NCBI GenBank assembly: GCA_025351425.1
Contig: JANXVY010000062.1
Coordinates: forward strand, 1-64,000
DNA length: 64,000 bases
Direction of reading: 5' to 3'
Source of the DNA: Hyphomicrobium sp.
GTDB taxonomy: Bacteria; Pseudomonadota; Alphaproteobacteria; Rhizobiales; Hyphomicrobiaceae
In this document: positions 36,390 to 45,925 of the stretch, piece after piece
Numbering within the stretch: position 1 is the first letter of the stretch
How the letters are laid out: each line of letters opens with the position of its first letter
Program-made: the position numbers and the translations under genes
The notes under the pieces: model-generated
Databases searched by the model: none
What the model saw: the letters and a program-made list of their open reading frames with translations, nothing else
What the model was told of the DNA's origin: nothing

Positions 36390-37022
36390 TATTTTAGCCT
36401 TTTGCTGCCGGATAGTTATATCCGCGCCCTGAATCGCCACGAATGTCGTTGGTGTCCTGTTGCAACAGGGGATGTCATCGAATAGGCGGTTATGATTGTT
36501 GCCAGGGGGATGCAGGCCGGGGGGGGCCTCATGCAGAGGACTATCCGGACGCTCGATGCACCCGCCGGAAAGCGAATTTCCCAGTTCCGATGTGCGGTTA
36601 AGCGCTCCAGTCACGCGAACAGTCGCGCCGGTAGCGGCGCCGCGATGTTGACGCTGGCTGTTTGCACTCCAGCTAGAGCATTTTCCGACGAAGTGGATGC
36701 CGGTTTGTCGCAGAAAATGCGATAAAATCAAGAACTTAGAGCAAAATTCCGATTCCGTAGGATCGGAATTTGCTCTAGCTGATCCTTGCTCACTTTTGGC
36801 CTAACCTTTGCCCAGAGATGCGGGTGCGCGGAGCAGCCCCGGGTTGCAGCGTGGGACACGATACTACCGTTCCTTAACCAAGATTAAACGGTTTCTGCGT
36901 AGATTGCTCGTAACAGGCTCGCGTGCCGTGACTGCGCCCATTCATTGCAAAAGCGCTTGCGACCTCGACTAGCGTCACGTCCCCCAAGGAACAATCAAAA
37001 GTTGTAAGCGGAGAATTAACCC
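36390..37022. promoter_or_regulatory. Long intergenic region upstream of the pilus operon
   Basis: About 630 bases. It holds palindromic element copy B (36673-36778), and no reading frame in it is convincing; a 77-codon frame at 36492 runs through the element. The last 150 bases are AT-richer and probably contain the pilus promoter. GGAG lies 12 bases before ATG 37023 and acts as the ribosome-binding site. Confidence 0.5.
36673..36778. repeat. Bipartite palindromic element, family 1, copy B
   Basis: CTAG boundaries at 36673 and 36775. The left hairpin has GCATTTTCCGACGAA and TTTGTCGCAGAAAATGC arms, and the right one AAATTCCGAT and ATCGGAATTT arms. Insert length 102, the same as copy D. This copy is intergenic. 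Confidence 0.85.
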
Positions 37023-37574
37023 ATGCGTTACTTAGCTCGGTTTGCTGCGTTTGCAGCATTTTCAATCATCGGCGCGGTCGCGGCCAACGCCCAGACGGCA
37101 ACCCAGGACATCACCATCTCGGCGACCGTCACCAAGGCCTGTACGGTCAACAACGTTGCGACCGGCTCGCCGGTTGGAACCGCGACGATCCCGATCACAG
37201 CGGCCGGCGCCGTCACCACGACGGCGATCACGCCGACCGGTTCGCCGTTCGCCAACGTGGCCTGCAACGCGCCGTCCAACCTTCAGCTGACCTCGCTGAA
37301 CGGCGGCGTTCTGAACGCGGGCGCAGCAAGCGCGGGCTTCACGAACATTATCAACTACACGGCTTCCGCGACCTGGAATGGCTCCACCGCGTCGATCAAC
37401 ACGGCAACCATCGCCACGGCGAGCGTGGGTGCGAACGAAACAGGTGCTGTTGTCGGCATTGCAACCGCCAACTCAGGCAACCTGACAGTCACCATCAATC
37501 CGACCGCGAACGCGCTGCCGCTCATCACCGGGGCATACGCCGACACCCTGCGCGTCACGCTCATCCCGCAATGA
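37023..37574 (+). CDS. Csu-type (spore coat U) fimbrial major subunit
   Basis: 183 residues: signal peptide (cleaved after ANA), then a spore-coat-U/Csu pilin domain with one Cys pair (KACTVNN and NVACNAPSNLQL) and the C-terminal GAYADTLRVTLIPQ, the donor/assembly strand pattern of the archaic chaperone-usher class. The Ala/Thr/Ser-rich composition is typical. It is the first gene of a pilin-chaperone-usher-tip operon and probably the most abundant product. A hairpin follows before the chaperone gene. Confidence 0.85.
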   Translation: MRYLARFAAFAAFSIIGAVAANAQTATQDITISATVTKACTVNNVATGSPVGTATIPITAAGAVTTTAITPTGSPFANVACNAPSNLQLTSLNGGVLNAGAASAGFTNIINYTASATWNGSTASINTATIATASVGANETGAVVGIATANSGNLTVTINPTANALPLITGAYADTLRVTLIPQ

Positions 37575-37615
37575 AAATTGCGAGCGCTTGAAGGTTCATA
37601 ACGTCCCTTACGGCG

Positions 37616-37645
37616 GAGCGTGGCGGGGTAACCCCCGGCACGCTC
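37616..37645 (+). terminator. Hairpin between pilin and chaperone genes
   Basis: GAGCGTG and CACGCTC arms, extended inward by GGGG and CCCC, form a strong stem without a T tract. It sits 42 bases after the pilin stop and may protect the pilin mRNA or attenuate expression of the chaperone, usher and tip genes. Confidence 0.6.
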
Positions 37646-37674
37646 GCATACGTTCTAGCCCCCTGGAGACTGGC

Positions 37675-38415
37675 ATGCTCTTGACGCCCAAAAACCTCGC
37701 TCAGTTGACTGTCCTCGTTGCGTTGTTTTGTTCAAGTGCTGCCCGCGCTGTCACCGTTTCGCCGATGCAGGTCGAGATGACCTCGGCCGGTTCGCGCAAC
37801 CATGCGACGGTCGCCGTGGTCAACAATTCGACGTTGCCGCTGCCGATCGAAGCCGTGATCCAGCGCATGAGCCTCGACGAGAACGGTAAGGCCCAGACCG
37901 CCAAGGCTAGCGACGATTTTCTGGTCATGCCGCCGCAGGTGTTGATCGCGCCCGGCGCCACGCAGAATTTCCGCATCCAGTGGCTGGGCGAGCCGATGAT
38001 CGACACCAGCCAGAGTTTCTACATCTTCTTCAATCAGGTGCCCTTGAAGCCATCGCCCGGCCAGTCCGCCGTGCAGGTTGTCATGAGCATGGGCGTGATG
38101 GTCAATGTGGCGCCGCCGCAAGGCTCACCGCAGCTGCAAGTCGTCGAAACGGGCATTACGACTGATGCCAAGGGCAAGCGCCACCCGACGGTCACCGTCC
38201 AAAACCCGACCCGAATCCACGCCCTGCTGCCGCAGTCGACCATTCGCCTGACCAGCGGCAACTGGTCGCAAACGTTGCAATCGGGCCTGCTGAGTGAACA
38301 AATCGGCACTGGCTTGGTGCAGCCAGGTCAGCGTCGCAGGTTCGTCTTGCCGGTCGATCTTCCCCAGGGTGTGACGAGCGTCCAGGCCAGCATCGATATG
38401 AGCACCCGGAAGTAG
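37675..38415 (+). CDS. Periplasmic pilus chaperone (PapD-like)
   Basis: 246 residues from ATG 37675, with TGGAG seven bases upstream. Signal peptide, then a two-domain immunoglobulin-like chaperone: VTVSPMQVEMTSAGSRNHATV as G1-type strand start, PPQVLIAPGATQNFRIQWLG, and QVVMSMGVMVNVAPP in the donor strand region. It folds pilin subunits and delivers them to the usher (38491). The longer frame upstream of 37675 runs across the hairpin and is rejected. Confidence 0.87.
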   Translation: MLLTPKNLAQLTVLVALFCSSAARAVTVSPMQVEMTSAGSRNHATVAVVNNSTLPLPIEAVIQRMSLDENGKAQTAKASDDFLVMPPQVLIAPGATQNFRIQWLGEPMIDTSQSFYIFFNQVPLKPSPGQSAVQVVMSMGVMVNVAPPQGSPQLQVVETGITTDAKGKRHPTVTVQNPTRIHALLPQSTIRLTSGNWSQTLQSGLLSEQIGTGLVQPGQRRRFVLPVDLPQGVTSVQASIDMSTRK

Positions 38416-38490
38416 TCTGCATACGCGTTAGTTGCATCTCTTTGTGTCCAGTTGCGTCGCGCATTTTGCAATGGGCCGGAGCATGAAAGC

Positions 38491-41190
38491 TTGTCGCGTG
38501 ACCTACGGCAAAACAATGGGCATTGGGCGCGTTTGCCGCCCTCGCCGCTAGGAGCACTGTCTCTTTGGGCGATTGCCGCCGCTGTTTTGATGGTTCTAGC
38601 CCTGTCGGCTGGGTCGCTGCGGGCGGCTGAGTACGAGTTCGCCAAGCCCATGTCGAGCAAGCTGAACCCGACTGGCCGCGCCATCACGATGACCGTTCCC
38701 TTGAAGGATGGCGACGTCGCTCTCGGCGAGGTGACCGTGCGCATCAGTCCCGAAGATACAGTGCTCGTCAACAAGGCCGACCTCGCGGAACGGCTGCGTG
38801 GTGAACTCGACGCGGCCGTGATCGCGCGCCTCGACGAACAGGAAGGAGCCGGCGGCTTCCTGTCGGTTGCAGCGCTAAGCAAGGCGGGCGTGGCGCTGAA
38901 GTTCGACGGCGGACTGCAGGAGCTCCAGCTCATGCTCGCGACCGACCAGCGTCCCACCAATGACATCAGCATGGTCAGCCGCCGGTCTCAGCCGAGCAGC
39001 GCTGTCCAGGCCCCGGCGGCGAAGGTGTCGGGCTACGTCAATGTCATCGCAGGCCTCGACCATGCCTGGAGCGGCCAAGGCTCGGGCGCGGACGCCCGCA
39101 CCAGCGGCCGTCTTGAACTGGAATCAGCCGTTCGCCTGCGCGACACCGTGTTCGAGAATCGGGCGCTCTACGAAGGCGAGGTCGATGCCAACGTGTGCCC
39201 GACCGGCGCCCAGTGCGTGTACCAGCACGCGCCGGGCTTCAAGCGCCAGAGTTCGCGCCTCGTCTACGATATGCCGGACGAACGGCTGCGCTTGCAGGTG
39301 GGCGATACCGATGCCCTCGCCGGCACGCTGCAGCGCTCGATCGAGATGATCGGCGTGTCGCTCGAGAAATCAGCGAGTAAGCTTGCACCTGGCGAAAGCC
39401 TTGCCGCGTCCGGCCGCACTGCGGTGCGCATCGACCGCCCCTCCGAGATCGACGTGATGATCAACGGCGCCGTCGTCCAGCATCTGCATTTGCGGCCCGG
39501 CACCTACAACCTGCGCGATCTGCCGTTGTCGACGGGCGCCAACGAGGTGAAGCTCGTCATCACCGACGACACGGGCGCTCGCCGCACCGAAAAGTTCACG
39601 ACCTTCTCGGCCTACAATCAGCTCGCCGCCGGCAAGAGCGAGTGGGCGGTTTCGGCCGGTATCCCCTCTTTCCTGCGCGACAACGGCCGGGTCTACGAGG
39701 GTGGCAATCAATACGCTGGTACGTCGTTTTTCCGCTACGGCTTGACCGACACCCTGTCTGGCGAGGCAAACCTCCAGGCCGACAACCGCGTGGTGATGGG
39801 ATCGGCCGGCGCGACTTCGGCGACGCCCTGGGGCGTCTTTGCGTTCCAGGGAGCCGCGTCTGCGGGCGCGCGCGGCACCGGCTTTGCCGCCGACGCGAGC
39901 TGGGATCTGACCAACTTCGGCGGGCTGACGGCCGAGCGTGGCGAAAGCCTTCACGTTGCGGCCGAAGTTCGCAGCAGCTCGTTCCATCGTCCCGGCGACC
40001 TGTTTGCAACCGCGACCGGCATCCTCTACCCCGAGTTCAACTATTGGCTGCGCGTGAGCGCGAGCTACTCGACCCTGCTCGGTGACGGCATCGGCGTGTC
40101 GCTGGGCGCCCGCTATCAGTTTGCCGACACCCAGCAGGCCGTGCTTTCGCCGTTCACCATCAAGGGCGACCGCTACGGCGCCGACGTCACCGTGTCGCGC
40201 GCGCTGAGCCCTACCGCCACGGCGAGCTTTCTGGTCGGCTACTCGAACGAATCCTATCTGCGCAGCGAGCCGAGCCTTTCGACCGACGCCAAGCCGGATT
40301 TGCGCTTTGCTGTGCGCCTGAATGTGCGACCCGACGAAAAATCGACGGTCTCGGCCAGCTACGATAGCCTCAATCGCCAGAGCACCGTTTCGGCCTATCG
40401 AAACGAGGGCACGGGCGTGGGCCGCTGGGACACCTCGCTTGACCTCCAGCAGCTGGGCTACACCGAGACCGCCAACGCCAACGCGGCGCTCGGCTATTAT
40501 GGCAACCGCGGCGACGTGCACGTCTCGTATAATTCCGACATGAGCGGCGTTGGATTTGACAAGTTCGCCCCTTCGACGGTCACCCAGCGGGCGTCAATCC
40601 GCGCGGGCTCGTCGTTCGCCTTCGCCGACGGCGCTGTCGCGGTCGGCCCCCCCATTCGCGGCGGAGCGTTTGCGATCGTGTCGCCGCACGAAAGCATTGC
40701 CGGCAAGGAAATCACGGTCGGCGACGCCGACAATGTGCGCGCGTTGGCCGATAGCTGGGGTCCAGCCCTCGTCTCCGATCTGCCGGCCTATTCGCAGTCG
40801 AGCATCCCGGTCGATGTCGCCGGCTTGCCGGTTGGCTACAGCCTCGGCGCGGGCGCTTTCGACGTGAATGCCAGGTACAAGGCCGGCTATGCCCTTGAGG
40901 TCGGCTCCGATTATTCCGTTTCGGTCTACGGAACCCTGCTTGACGGAAACGGCGAACCAGTTGCTTTGATGACGGGCTTCGCCAGCGCCGTTGATCGTCA
41001 AGGCAAGCGCGTTTCGATCTTCACCAATGCCTCCGGCAAGTTTGGCGCCGAAGGCTTGGCACCTGGACGTTGGATCATCGAAATGGCCACCGAAGGCACC
41101 CCGCTGAAGTTCTCCCTCGACGTACCCAAGGGCGTCGATGGACTTTACAAGGCCGGGACCCTGCGGCCCTCGGGAGCCAACGCGCCATGA
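38491..41190 (+). CDS. Outer-membrane pilus usher
   Basis: About 899 residues. TTG 38491 is chosen because GGAG lies nine bases upstream and a signal peptide ending SLRA follows; TTG 38452 and ATG 38587 are other options. The domain order is that of archaic ushers: N-terminal periplasmic domain, 24-strand barrel (LRLQVGDTDAL ... YSVSVYGTLLDGNG) and C-terminal plug-type domains. It secretes and polymerises the Csu-type pilus. Coupled by ATGA to the tip gene. Confidence 0.85.
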   Translation: MSRDLRQNNGHWARLPPSPLGALSLWAIAAAVLMVLALSAGSLRAAEYEFAKPMSSKLNPTGRAITMTVPLKDGDVALGEVTVRISPEDTVLVNKADLAERLRGELDAAVIARLDEQEGAGGFLSVAALSKAGVALKFDGGLQELQLMLATDQRPTNDISMVSRRSQPSSAVQAPAAKVSGYVNVIAGLDHAWSGQGSGADARTSGRLELESAVRLRDTVFENRALYEGEVDANVCPTGAQCVYQHAPGFKRQSSRLVYDMPDERLRLQVGDTDALAGTLQRSIEMIGVSLEKSASKLAPGESLAASGRTAVRIDRPSEIDVMINGAVVQHLHLRPGTYNLRDLPLSTGANEVKLVITDDTGARRTEKFTTFSAYNQLAAGKSEWAVSAGIPSFLRDNGRVYEGGNQYAGTSFFRYGLTDTLSGEANLQADNRVVMGSAGATSATPWGVFAFQGAASAGARGTGFAADASWDLTNFGGLTAERGESLHVAAEVRSSSFHRPGDLFATATGILYPEFNYWLRVSASYSTLLGDGIGVSLGARYQFADTQQAVLSPFTIKGDRYGADVTVSRALSPTATASFLVGYSNESYLRSEPSLSTDAKPDLRFAVRLNVRPDEKSTVSASYDSLNRQSTVSAYRNEGTGVGRWDTSLDLQQLGYTETANANAALGYYGNRGDVHVSYNSDMSGVGFDKFAPSTVTQRASIRAGSSFAFADGAVAVGPPIRGGAFAIVSPHESIAGKEITVGDADNVRALADSWGPALVSDLPAYSQSSIPVDVAGLPVGYSLGAGAFDVNARYKAGYALEVGSDYSVSVYGTLLDGNGEPVALMTGFASAVDRQGKRVSIFTNASGKFGAEGLAPGRWIIEMATEGTPLKFSLDVPKGVDGLYKAGTLRPSGANAP

Positions 41191-42182
41191 CGTCATGGCA
41201 AAAATCGCTCGCACTGGCAGCCGCATTCGTGGGGCTGTTGGCTGGTGCGGCGCGGGCTACCTGCAATATCAATTCCGCCGGGATTAGCGTCAGTCCTCTT
41301 TCGGCCAACACCGGAACCTATACGGCTCCAACCACGCCACCGACGGTCACGGTGACATTCACGATCAGCGGCACTTACACGTCCAACGCAACGCCCGGGA
41401 CTTGCGATGCGGCCATCTTTTGGCAGCGTGCAACGATGCCGCCAACAATGGCCAATACCGGCGGCGGAGGCTCGACGCTGCCCTACACGATCCAGTCGGC
41501 GGCTGGCACTCTCATCTTTCTGTCGTCGGCAACGACCGTTAACGTGGCAGAATACCGTTTCACTGGCGCGGCGAGCGTCACCAATCGCGCCTTCTCCGGC
41601 ACCGTGACCGCAGATTTCATCATGCAGCCCGCGGTAACTCAGGCCGGAGGTTCATATAGTGACTCGATCACGCTTGCGATCCTCAACGTCAACATTGCCG
41701 CGAACTCGGGCACAGTGATCGCATCGCGAGGCTTTACCGTCACCGGCACCGTCGCCAAATCCTGCACCATCGGCGGCGTGTCTAACCCCACGGCGGACAC
41801 CGCGACCATTCCCGTGAGCGCGGCCGGGGCGGTCAACACGGCGGTGATCAACAAGTCCTATGCCAACGTCTCCTGCAACACGCCCTCGAACGTGCAGCTG
41901 ACCTCGCAGAACGGCGCCGTCAAGAGTTCGGGAGCCGCTGGAAACGGCTTCACCAACATGATCGACTATGCAGCGAGCGCGACGTTCTCAGGCGCGACCG
42001 CGACCCTCAACACCGCCACCAATCCCGCGGCGACCGGTTCCGAGACGGGTGCCGCCGTTTCCACGACCGGCACTCAGCCGGCCGGAACCATGTCGGTGGC
42101 CATCACCCCGCAAGCCAACGCCTCGAAGCTGCTGGGCGGTACCTACAGCGACACCCTCACCATCACAATCACGCCGCAGTAG
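41187..42182 (+). CDS. Csu-type pilus tip protein with two spore coat U domains
   Basis: 331 residues, translationally coupled to the usher by ATGA. Signal peptide, then an N-terminal domain with its own Cys pair (ATCNINSAG, PGTCDAAIFW) and a C-terminal domain very like the major pilin: SAAGAVNTAVI, CNTPSNVQLTSQNGAVK and GGTYSDTLTITITPQ. The second domain and the pilin look like a recent intra-operon duplication. CsuE-like tip adhesins have the same two-domain plan. Confidence 0.82.
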   Translation: MTSWQKSLALAAAFVGLLAGAARATCNINSAGISVSPLSANTGTYTAPTTPPTVTVTFTISGTYTSNATPGTCDAAIFWQRATMPPTMANTGGGGSTLPYTIQSAAGTLIFLSSATTVNVAEYRFTGAASVTNRAFSGTVTADFIMQPAVTQAGGSYSDSITLAILNVNIAANSGTVIASRGFTVTGTVAKSCTIGGVSNPTADTATIPVSAAGAVNTAVINKSYANVSCNTPSNVQLTSQNGAVKSSGAAGNGFTNMIDYAASATFSGATATLNTATNPAATGSETGAAVSTTGTQPAGTMSVAITPQANASKLLGGTYSDTLTITITPQ

Positions 42183-42443
42183 CGGCGCCTGGTGGCAGCG
42201 TCTCGTTGAGGGCCGCCAGATCGCGGTCTCTGGTCGTTACGGCAGCTGCGGCAACGTTTTCCTCCGGGTATTTGACCCGTTTGTACCCGGACGCGGCATC
42301 GTCCATCGTTCCAGCCAACCATAGGCAGACCGCGTCGTGCGCTCCTGAACGTGTCCGTGGACTGCGTGTTCCAGGGCAAGTTCAATCTCGCGCTGATGGC
42401 CTGGCGGACGTTTGAAAACCCGCCCCATAGCGCGGCCTTCAGT
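42183..42443. other. Intergenic spacer between convergent pilus operon and kinase gene
   Basis: About 260 bases between convergent stops. No reading frame or clear terminator hairpin was recognised here. Confidence 0.4.
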
Positions 42444-44792
42444 TCACTCTCTGGTCTTCGCACTTGGCACCGACCAGATGCGGATCATGCCATCGGCGCC
42501 AGTGGAAGCCAGTTTCGTGCCGTCGGGCGCAAAGCTGACCGCCTTGGCTCCTCCGCCATGCCCACCCAGCGTCCGCATAGTGCGTCCGCGTTTCGCGTCC
42601 CACAACCGCACGATACCCTCGTCTGCGGCCGATGCCAGAATAACGCCGTCGGGCGAAAACGCGAGCGCGCCAATCCGGCTCTTGTGGCCCGAAAGCTGGG
42701 CCTTCACCCGTGGCGACGAAGTAGAATAGATGCGAATAGCGCCATCGAGACTGGCGACCGCGAGCGATTTCCCATCGGGAGAAAACGCCAGCGCCGTGAT
42801 GAAATCCTTGGAGCCCTTGTAGACGCGGATGAGGTCGTGGGTGTCCACATCGTAGAGCCGGACGGTCTTGTCCGCACTCCCGGTCGCAAGCCATGGTCCA
42901 TGCACCGAATAGGCAACCGCCTGCACGGCGCTCTCGTGGCCCTCCAGGAGAAATTCCGGTTGTGCAGTCGAAGCCGCCGACCAGATGGCTGTCGCATAAT
43001 CGTGCCCGGCGGCTGCAAACTTATCTGCGGTCCCGACAAACGCGACCGACCAGATCTCCGCATCATTGCGCTTGAACGTTCCGATCCGGCTGCCAGCATC
43101 TATGTCGTACAGCACAAGGCTGCCGTCGCCATGTCCTGTCAACGCCCGCCGCCCGGAAACGGCCAGCGCCGACACCTGCCGGTTGTCCAGCGCGACCGTC
43201 CGCTGCAACGCCCCGTTGGATGCTGCCCACATCTTGAGCGTCGCATCTTTCGAGGCCGACACGAGCGAGCGCCCATCCTCGGTGAACGCAAGGCCCGTCA
43301 CATCACCATCGTGCGCCTTGATCTCGCGCAGCATCACCGGCACGTCGGGCTGCGTCGCGATGGCCGCCGCTGTCGTAACCGGGTTGGTCGTCTTCGAAAC
43401 CCTGCTCTGCATCACGAGCACGCCGCCAGCAAGGCAGGCTGCCAGCCCCAGCTTCAGCCACAGCGAAGCTCGTTTCGATTTGGTCCCGGGGCGGGCGGGC
43501 CTCGGCCGCGCCACGCGCTCGGTCTTTGTCTTGACGGGCGTAGGTGTCGGCGTAGCCTTTTCCCCCGCCGGTGCGATCGCAACCGTTGCTGCGGCCTTCG
43601 GCTTCGGTTTTGCTCGCGGCTTTTGTTCGGGCTTCTGCTTTGGTTCCAGCTTCGCCTGCACCTTTGATTTGGCAGGCAACGGCGGGGGAGCAACCGGCGG
43701 CCGTTCCACCAGCGGCGCCTCCGCCTGCGCATCCTTGGGACGTTTGAAACTCTCGAAGAAATCGAGCAACGCCCCCTGCGGCCCCGGAGCATCCGGCTGT
43801 GGCGGCGTATGCAGCGCAGCTGGCATCGCGACAGGCGCACCCGCGCCCGCAAGCTCCAGCGCCTCGCGGCCAGGCTTGGCCGCCTTCCCGCGCGACATCC
43901 AAGAGGGTTTTGCCGGGTCCGGCGCCAGCAGATCGCCGCGCCACGCCGCGACCGACTGCGGTCGCGCTTCTACATTGATTAAAAGCGCCTTGTCGATGGC
44001 TCGCAGGAAACCGGCCCGGTAGGCACCGACGGCGGCATCGCGCGCAGGCACATATTCGTCCTTCATCATCCGCGACGGAGCATCGGGCGGCCGCTTACCC
44101 GTGATCGCATGGTAGAGCGTGGCAGCGAGCGCATAAATATCGCTCCACGCGCCCTGCTGGCGGCTGGTCTCGGCGTACTGTTCGTAGGGGCTGTAGCCCG
44201 GCTTCACCAGTGCGCTGACGGTCTTGGAATGCGCCGCGATCTCGCCGCGCGCCGAGCCGAAATCGATCAGAACCGGCGCAGTATCCTTGCGGATGATGAT
44301 GTTGTCTGGCGCAATGTCGCGATGGAGAAAGTCGGCCTTGTGAATATATTCGAGTGCATCCAGCAGCGGGCGCACGATCCCATCCAGTTCCTTCTGCCGC
44401 GGCGCGCGGTTGAGGCCCTTGAGCCAAGCCTTGAAGCTCTGCCCTTCCTCGAACTGCAGCACCATGTAGCCGGTCGAGTTCGCGCGGAAATAACGGTAGA
44501 CGCGGACGATGTTGGGGTGGTCGAACTTGGCGAGCGTCTGCGCCTCTTCGATGAAGCGGTCGAGGCCCCACTTGAAATCGCCGGCGCAGTCGGATGACCG
44601 CGGCGCGGCCTGCAGTCCATCGGCGCGCGCGGCGAAGTCGGACGGAAAATACTCCTTGATCGTGACCACCCGCGACAGCGCGATCTCATCGGCAAGATAC
44701 GTCACGCCGAAGCCTCCGGCCCCGAGCACGCGCTGGATCCGGTAGTCGCCGACGAGTTCCGTTCCAGCAGGCAGTGCGATGAGGTTCGTCAT
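42444..44792 (-). CDS. Membrane Ser/Thr protein kinase with C-terminal WD40 repeats
   Basis: 782 residues. The N-terminal Hanks-type kinase (about 15-270) has RVLGAGGFGVTYLA, VTIKEYFP (catalytic Lys), LHRDIAPDNIII and IDFGSARG, so the key residues are intact. A Pro/Lys-rich linker leads to one membrane helix (KLGLAACLAGGVLVMQS, about residue 455) and seven WD40-like repeats (for example IKAHDGDVTGLAFTEDGRSL) to the end. The WD40 part would be periplasmic. It is divergent from the FHA and PP2C genes, a typical kinase-reader-phosphatase set. AGGAG precedes the ATG. Confidence 0.9.
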   Translation of the reverse strand: MTNLIALPAGTELVGDYRIQRVLGAGGFGVTYLADEIALSRVVTIKEYFPSDFAARADGLQAAPRSSDCAGDFKWGLDRFIEEAQTLAKFDHPNIVRVYRYFRANSTGYMVLQFEEGQSFKAWLKGLNRAPRQKELDGIVRPLLDALEYIHKADFLHRDIAPDNIIIRKDTAPVLIDFGSARGEIAAHSKTVSALVKPGYSPYEQYAETSRQQGAWSDIYALAATLYHAITGKRPPDAPSRMMKDEYVPARDAAVGAYRAGFLRAIDKALLINVEARPQSVAAWRGDLLAPDPAKPSWMSRGKAAKPGREALELAGAGAPVAMPAALHTPPQPDAPGPQGALLDFFESFKRPKDAQAEAPLVERPPVAPPPLPAKSKVQAKLEPKQKPEQKPRAKPKPKAAATVAIAPAGEKATPTPTPVKTKTERVARPRPARPGTKSKRASLWLKLGLAACLAGGVLVMQSRVSKTTNPVTTAAAIATQPDVPVMLREIKAHDGDVTGLAFTEDGRSLVSASKDATLKMWAASNGALQRTVALDNRQVSALAVSGRRALTGHGDGSLVLYDIDAGSRIGTFKRNDAEIWSVAFVGTADKFAAAGHDYATAIWSAASTAQPEFLLEGHESAVQAVAYSVHGPWLATGSADKTVRLYDVDTHDLIRVYKGSKDFITALAFSPDGKSLAVASLDGAIRIYSTSSPRVKAQLSGHKSRIGALAFSPDGVILASAADEGIVRLWDAKRGRTMRTLGGHGGGAKAVSFAPDGTKLASTGADGMIRIWSVPSAKTRE

Positions 44793-44807
44793 GATCTCCT
44801 TCAGACA

Positions 44808-44853
44808 CAGGATTTAGCAACGGTGTTCTTGCGGTTTTGCTTAGCAATCCTGC
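44808..44853. repeat. 46-base palindromic repeat, family 3 (second copy)
   Basis: CAGGATTTAGCAA and TTGCTTAGCAATCCTG arms; the same length as 25070-25115 and about 36 of 46 bases identical. It lies 16 bases upstream of the kinase start, inside the expected 5' untranslated region, and could influence translation. Confidence 0.6.
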
Positions 44854-45039
44854 ACCAGCAATGCCCCGAATCCTTTGCTCACTCGTGTATCGTCCATGGC
44901 CGAGGAATGTGGCAAGGGCGCGGGAGATGAACGGCGGCTGAACAATATTTCTGAACCACTCGCGCGTTAGCCATTTTGCTGCCGCATCCTCGCTCACACT
45001 GCGCCGTAACATAGGGTGTGAATGCGGGAGATGAAGGGC

Positions 45040-45900
45040 ATGGCCGATAGTCCAGGTGCCGGCAAGGCAAAACCGGGCGGGTTCCTCGGATCGTTGAAGG
45101 AGGCGCTCGCCGCCGCCAGTCGCGATGACACGGCGCTGGCCGTGCCCAAACCAGCTGCAACGCCTGCCGCACCCACCCCATCAGGATCGGCACCGCCCCC
45201 CCGGCCCGCCTCGCCGCCCCCCCTGCCCGCCTCCCAAAGTGTGGCCGCCGATGCCAATCTGGAAGACCTGATCCCTCAAGAGTCTGATCTGCCACCTGCA
45301 GCGCCCCATCCTTCCGGCCCCAAACCCTTGAGTGCGGCGCAAGCCGCCCGTGAAGCGCGCGGCGTCACCTCGCTCAAACCTCAGGAAAAGCACATGGAAT
45401 TCGACGGCACCAATACCACGCGTATCGTGCGCGGCGGCCCTCAAGCATCAGGCCCCGCCGAACCCGCAGCCGATGAATCAGCCCGCACCCAGTTGGTGCG
45501 TGGCCGCCAGCCCCTGAAGCGCGGCCAGTTCGTGGTTGATCCCGTCGTCGGCTGGCTCGTCGTCACCGGCGGCCCGGGCCTGGGCGCCTACCGTCCCGTG
45601 TTCGAGGGCAACAACGCCATCGGCCGCTCACCCGATAGCCGCATCCCGATCGATTTCGGCGACGAAGCGATTTCCTCGGAAGAACAGGCCTATATCCGTT
45701 ACGACAGCAACGATCGCGGCTTCCTGTTCGTGCCGAACATGAGCAAGACCAACGTCGTCTCGGTCAACAACAAGCGCCCCACGTCCGCAGTCGAACTAGC
45801 CGCCATGGACGTGATTGTGATGGGCCGCACCCAACTCGTCTTCATGCCCTTCTGCGGACAGGAATTCGATTGGTCCGAAATCTCCGAAACCAAGGATTGA
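45040..45900 (+). CDS. FHA domain protein with Pro/Ala-rich N-terminal region
   Basis: 286 residues from ATG 45040 (GGGAG upstream; ATG 45022 and 45031 also in frame). After a disordered Ala/Pro-rich segment, an FHA-like fold runs from about 185 to 280: YRPVFEGNNAIGRSPDSRIPI, then SSEEQ where the phosphothreonine-binding SxxH would be, and NVVSVNNKRP. The His is absent, so phosphopeptide binding may be altered. It is followed eight bases later by a PP2C phosphatase and faces a Ser/Thr kinase, so a signalling module is likely. Confidence 0.75.
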   Translation: MADSPGAGKAKPGGFLGSLKEALAAASRDDTALAVPKPAATPAAPTPSGSAPPPRPASPPPLPASQSVAADANLEDLIPQESDLPPAAPHPSGPKPLSAAQAAREARGVTSLKPQEKHMEFDGTNTTRIVRGGPQASGPAEPAADESARTQLVRGRQPLKRGQFVVDPVVGWLVVTGGPGLGAYRPVFEGNNAIGRSPDSRIPIDFGDEAISSEEQAYIRYDSNDRGFLFVPNMSKTNVVSVNNKRPTSAVELAAMDVIVMGRTQLVFMPFCGQEFDWSEISETKD

Positions 45901-45925
45901 TGACCACTTGACCACCACGTCACCG

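Noticed and set aside
36492-36725. A 77-codon plus-strand frame upstream of the pilus operon
   Set aside because: Its last third is encoded by palindromic element copy B and no start signal is evident.
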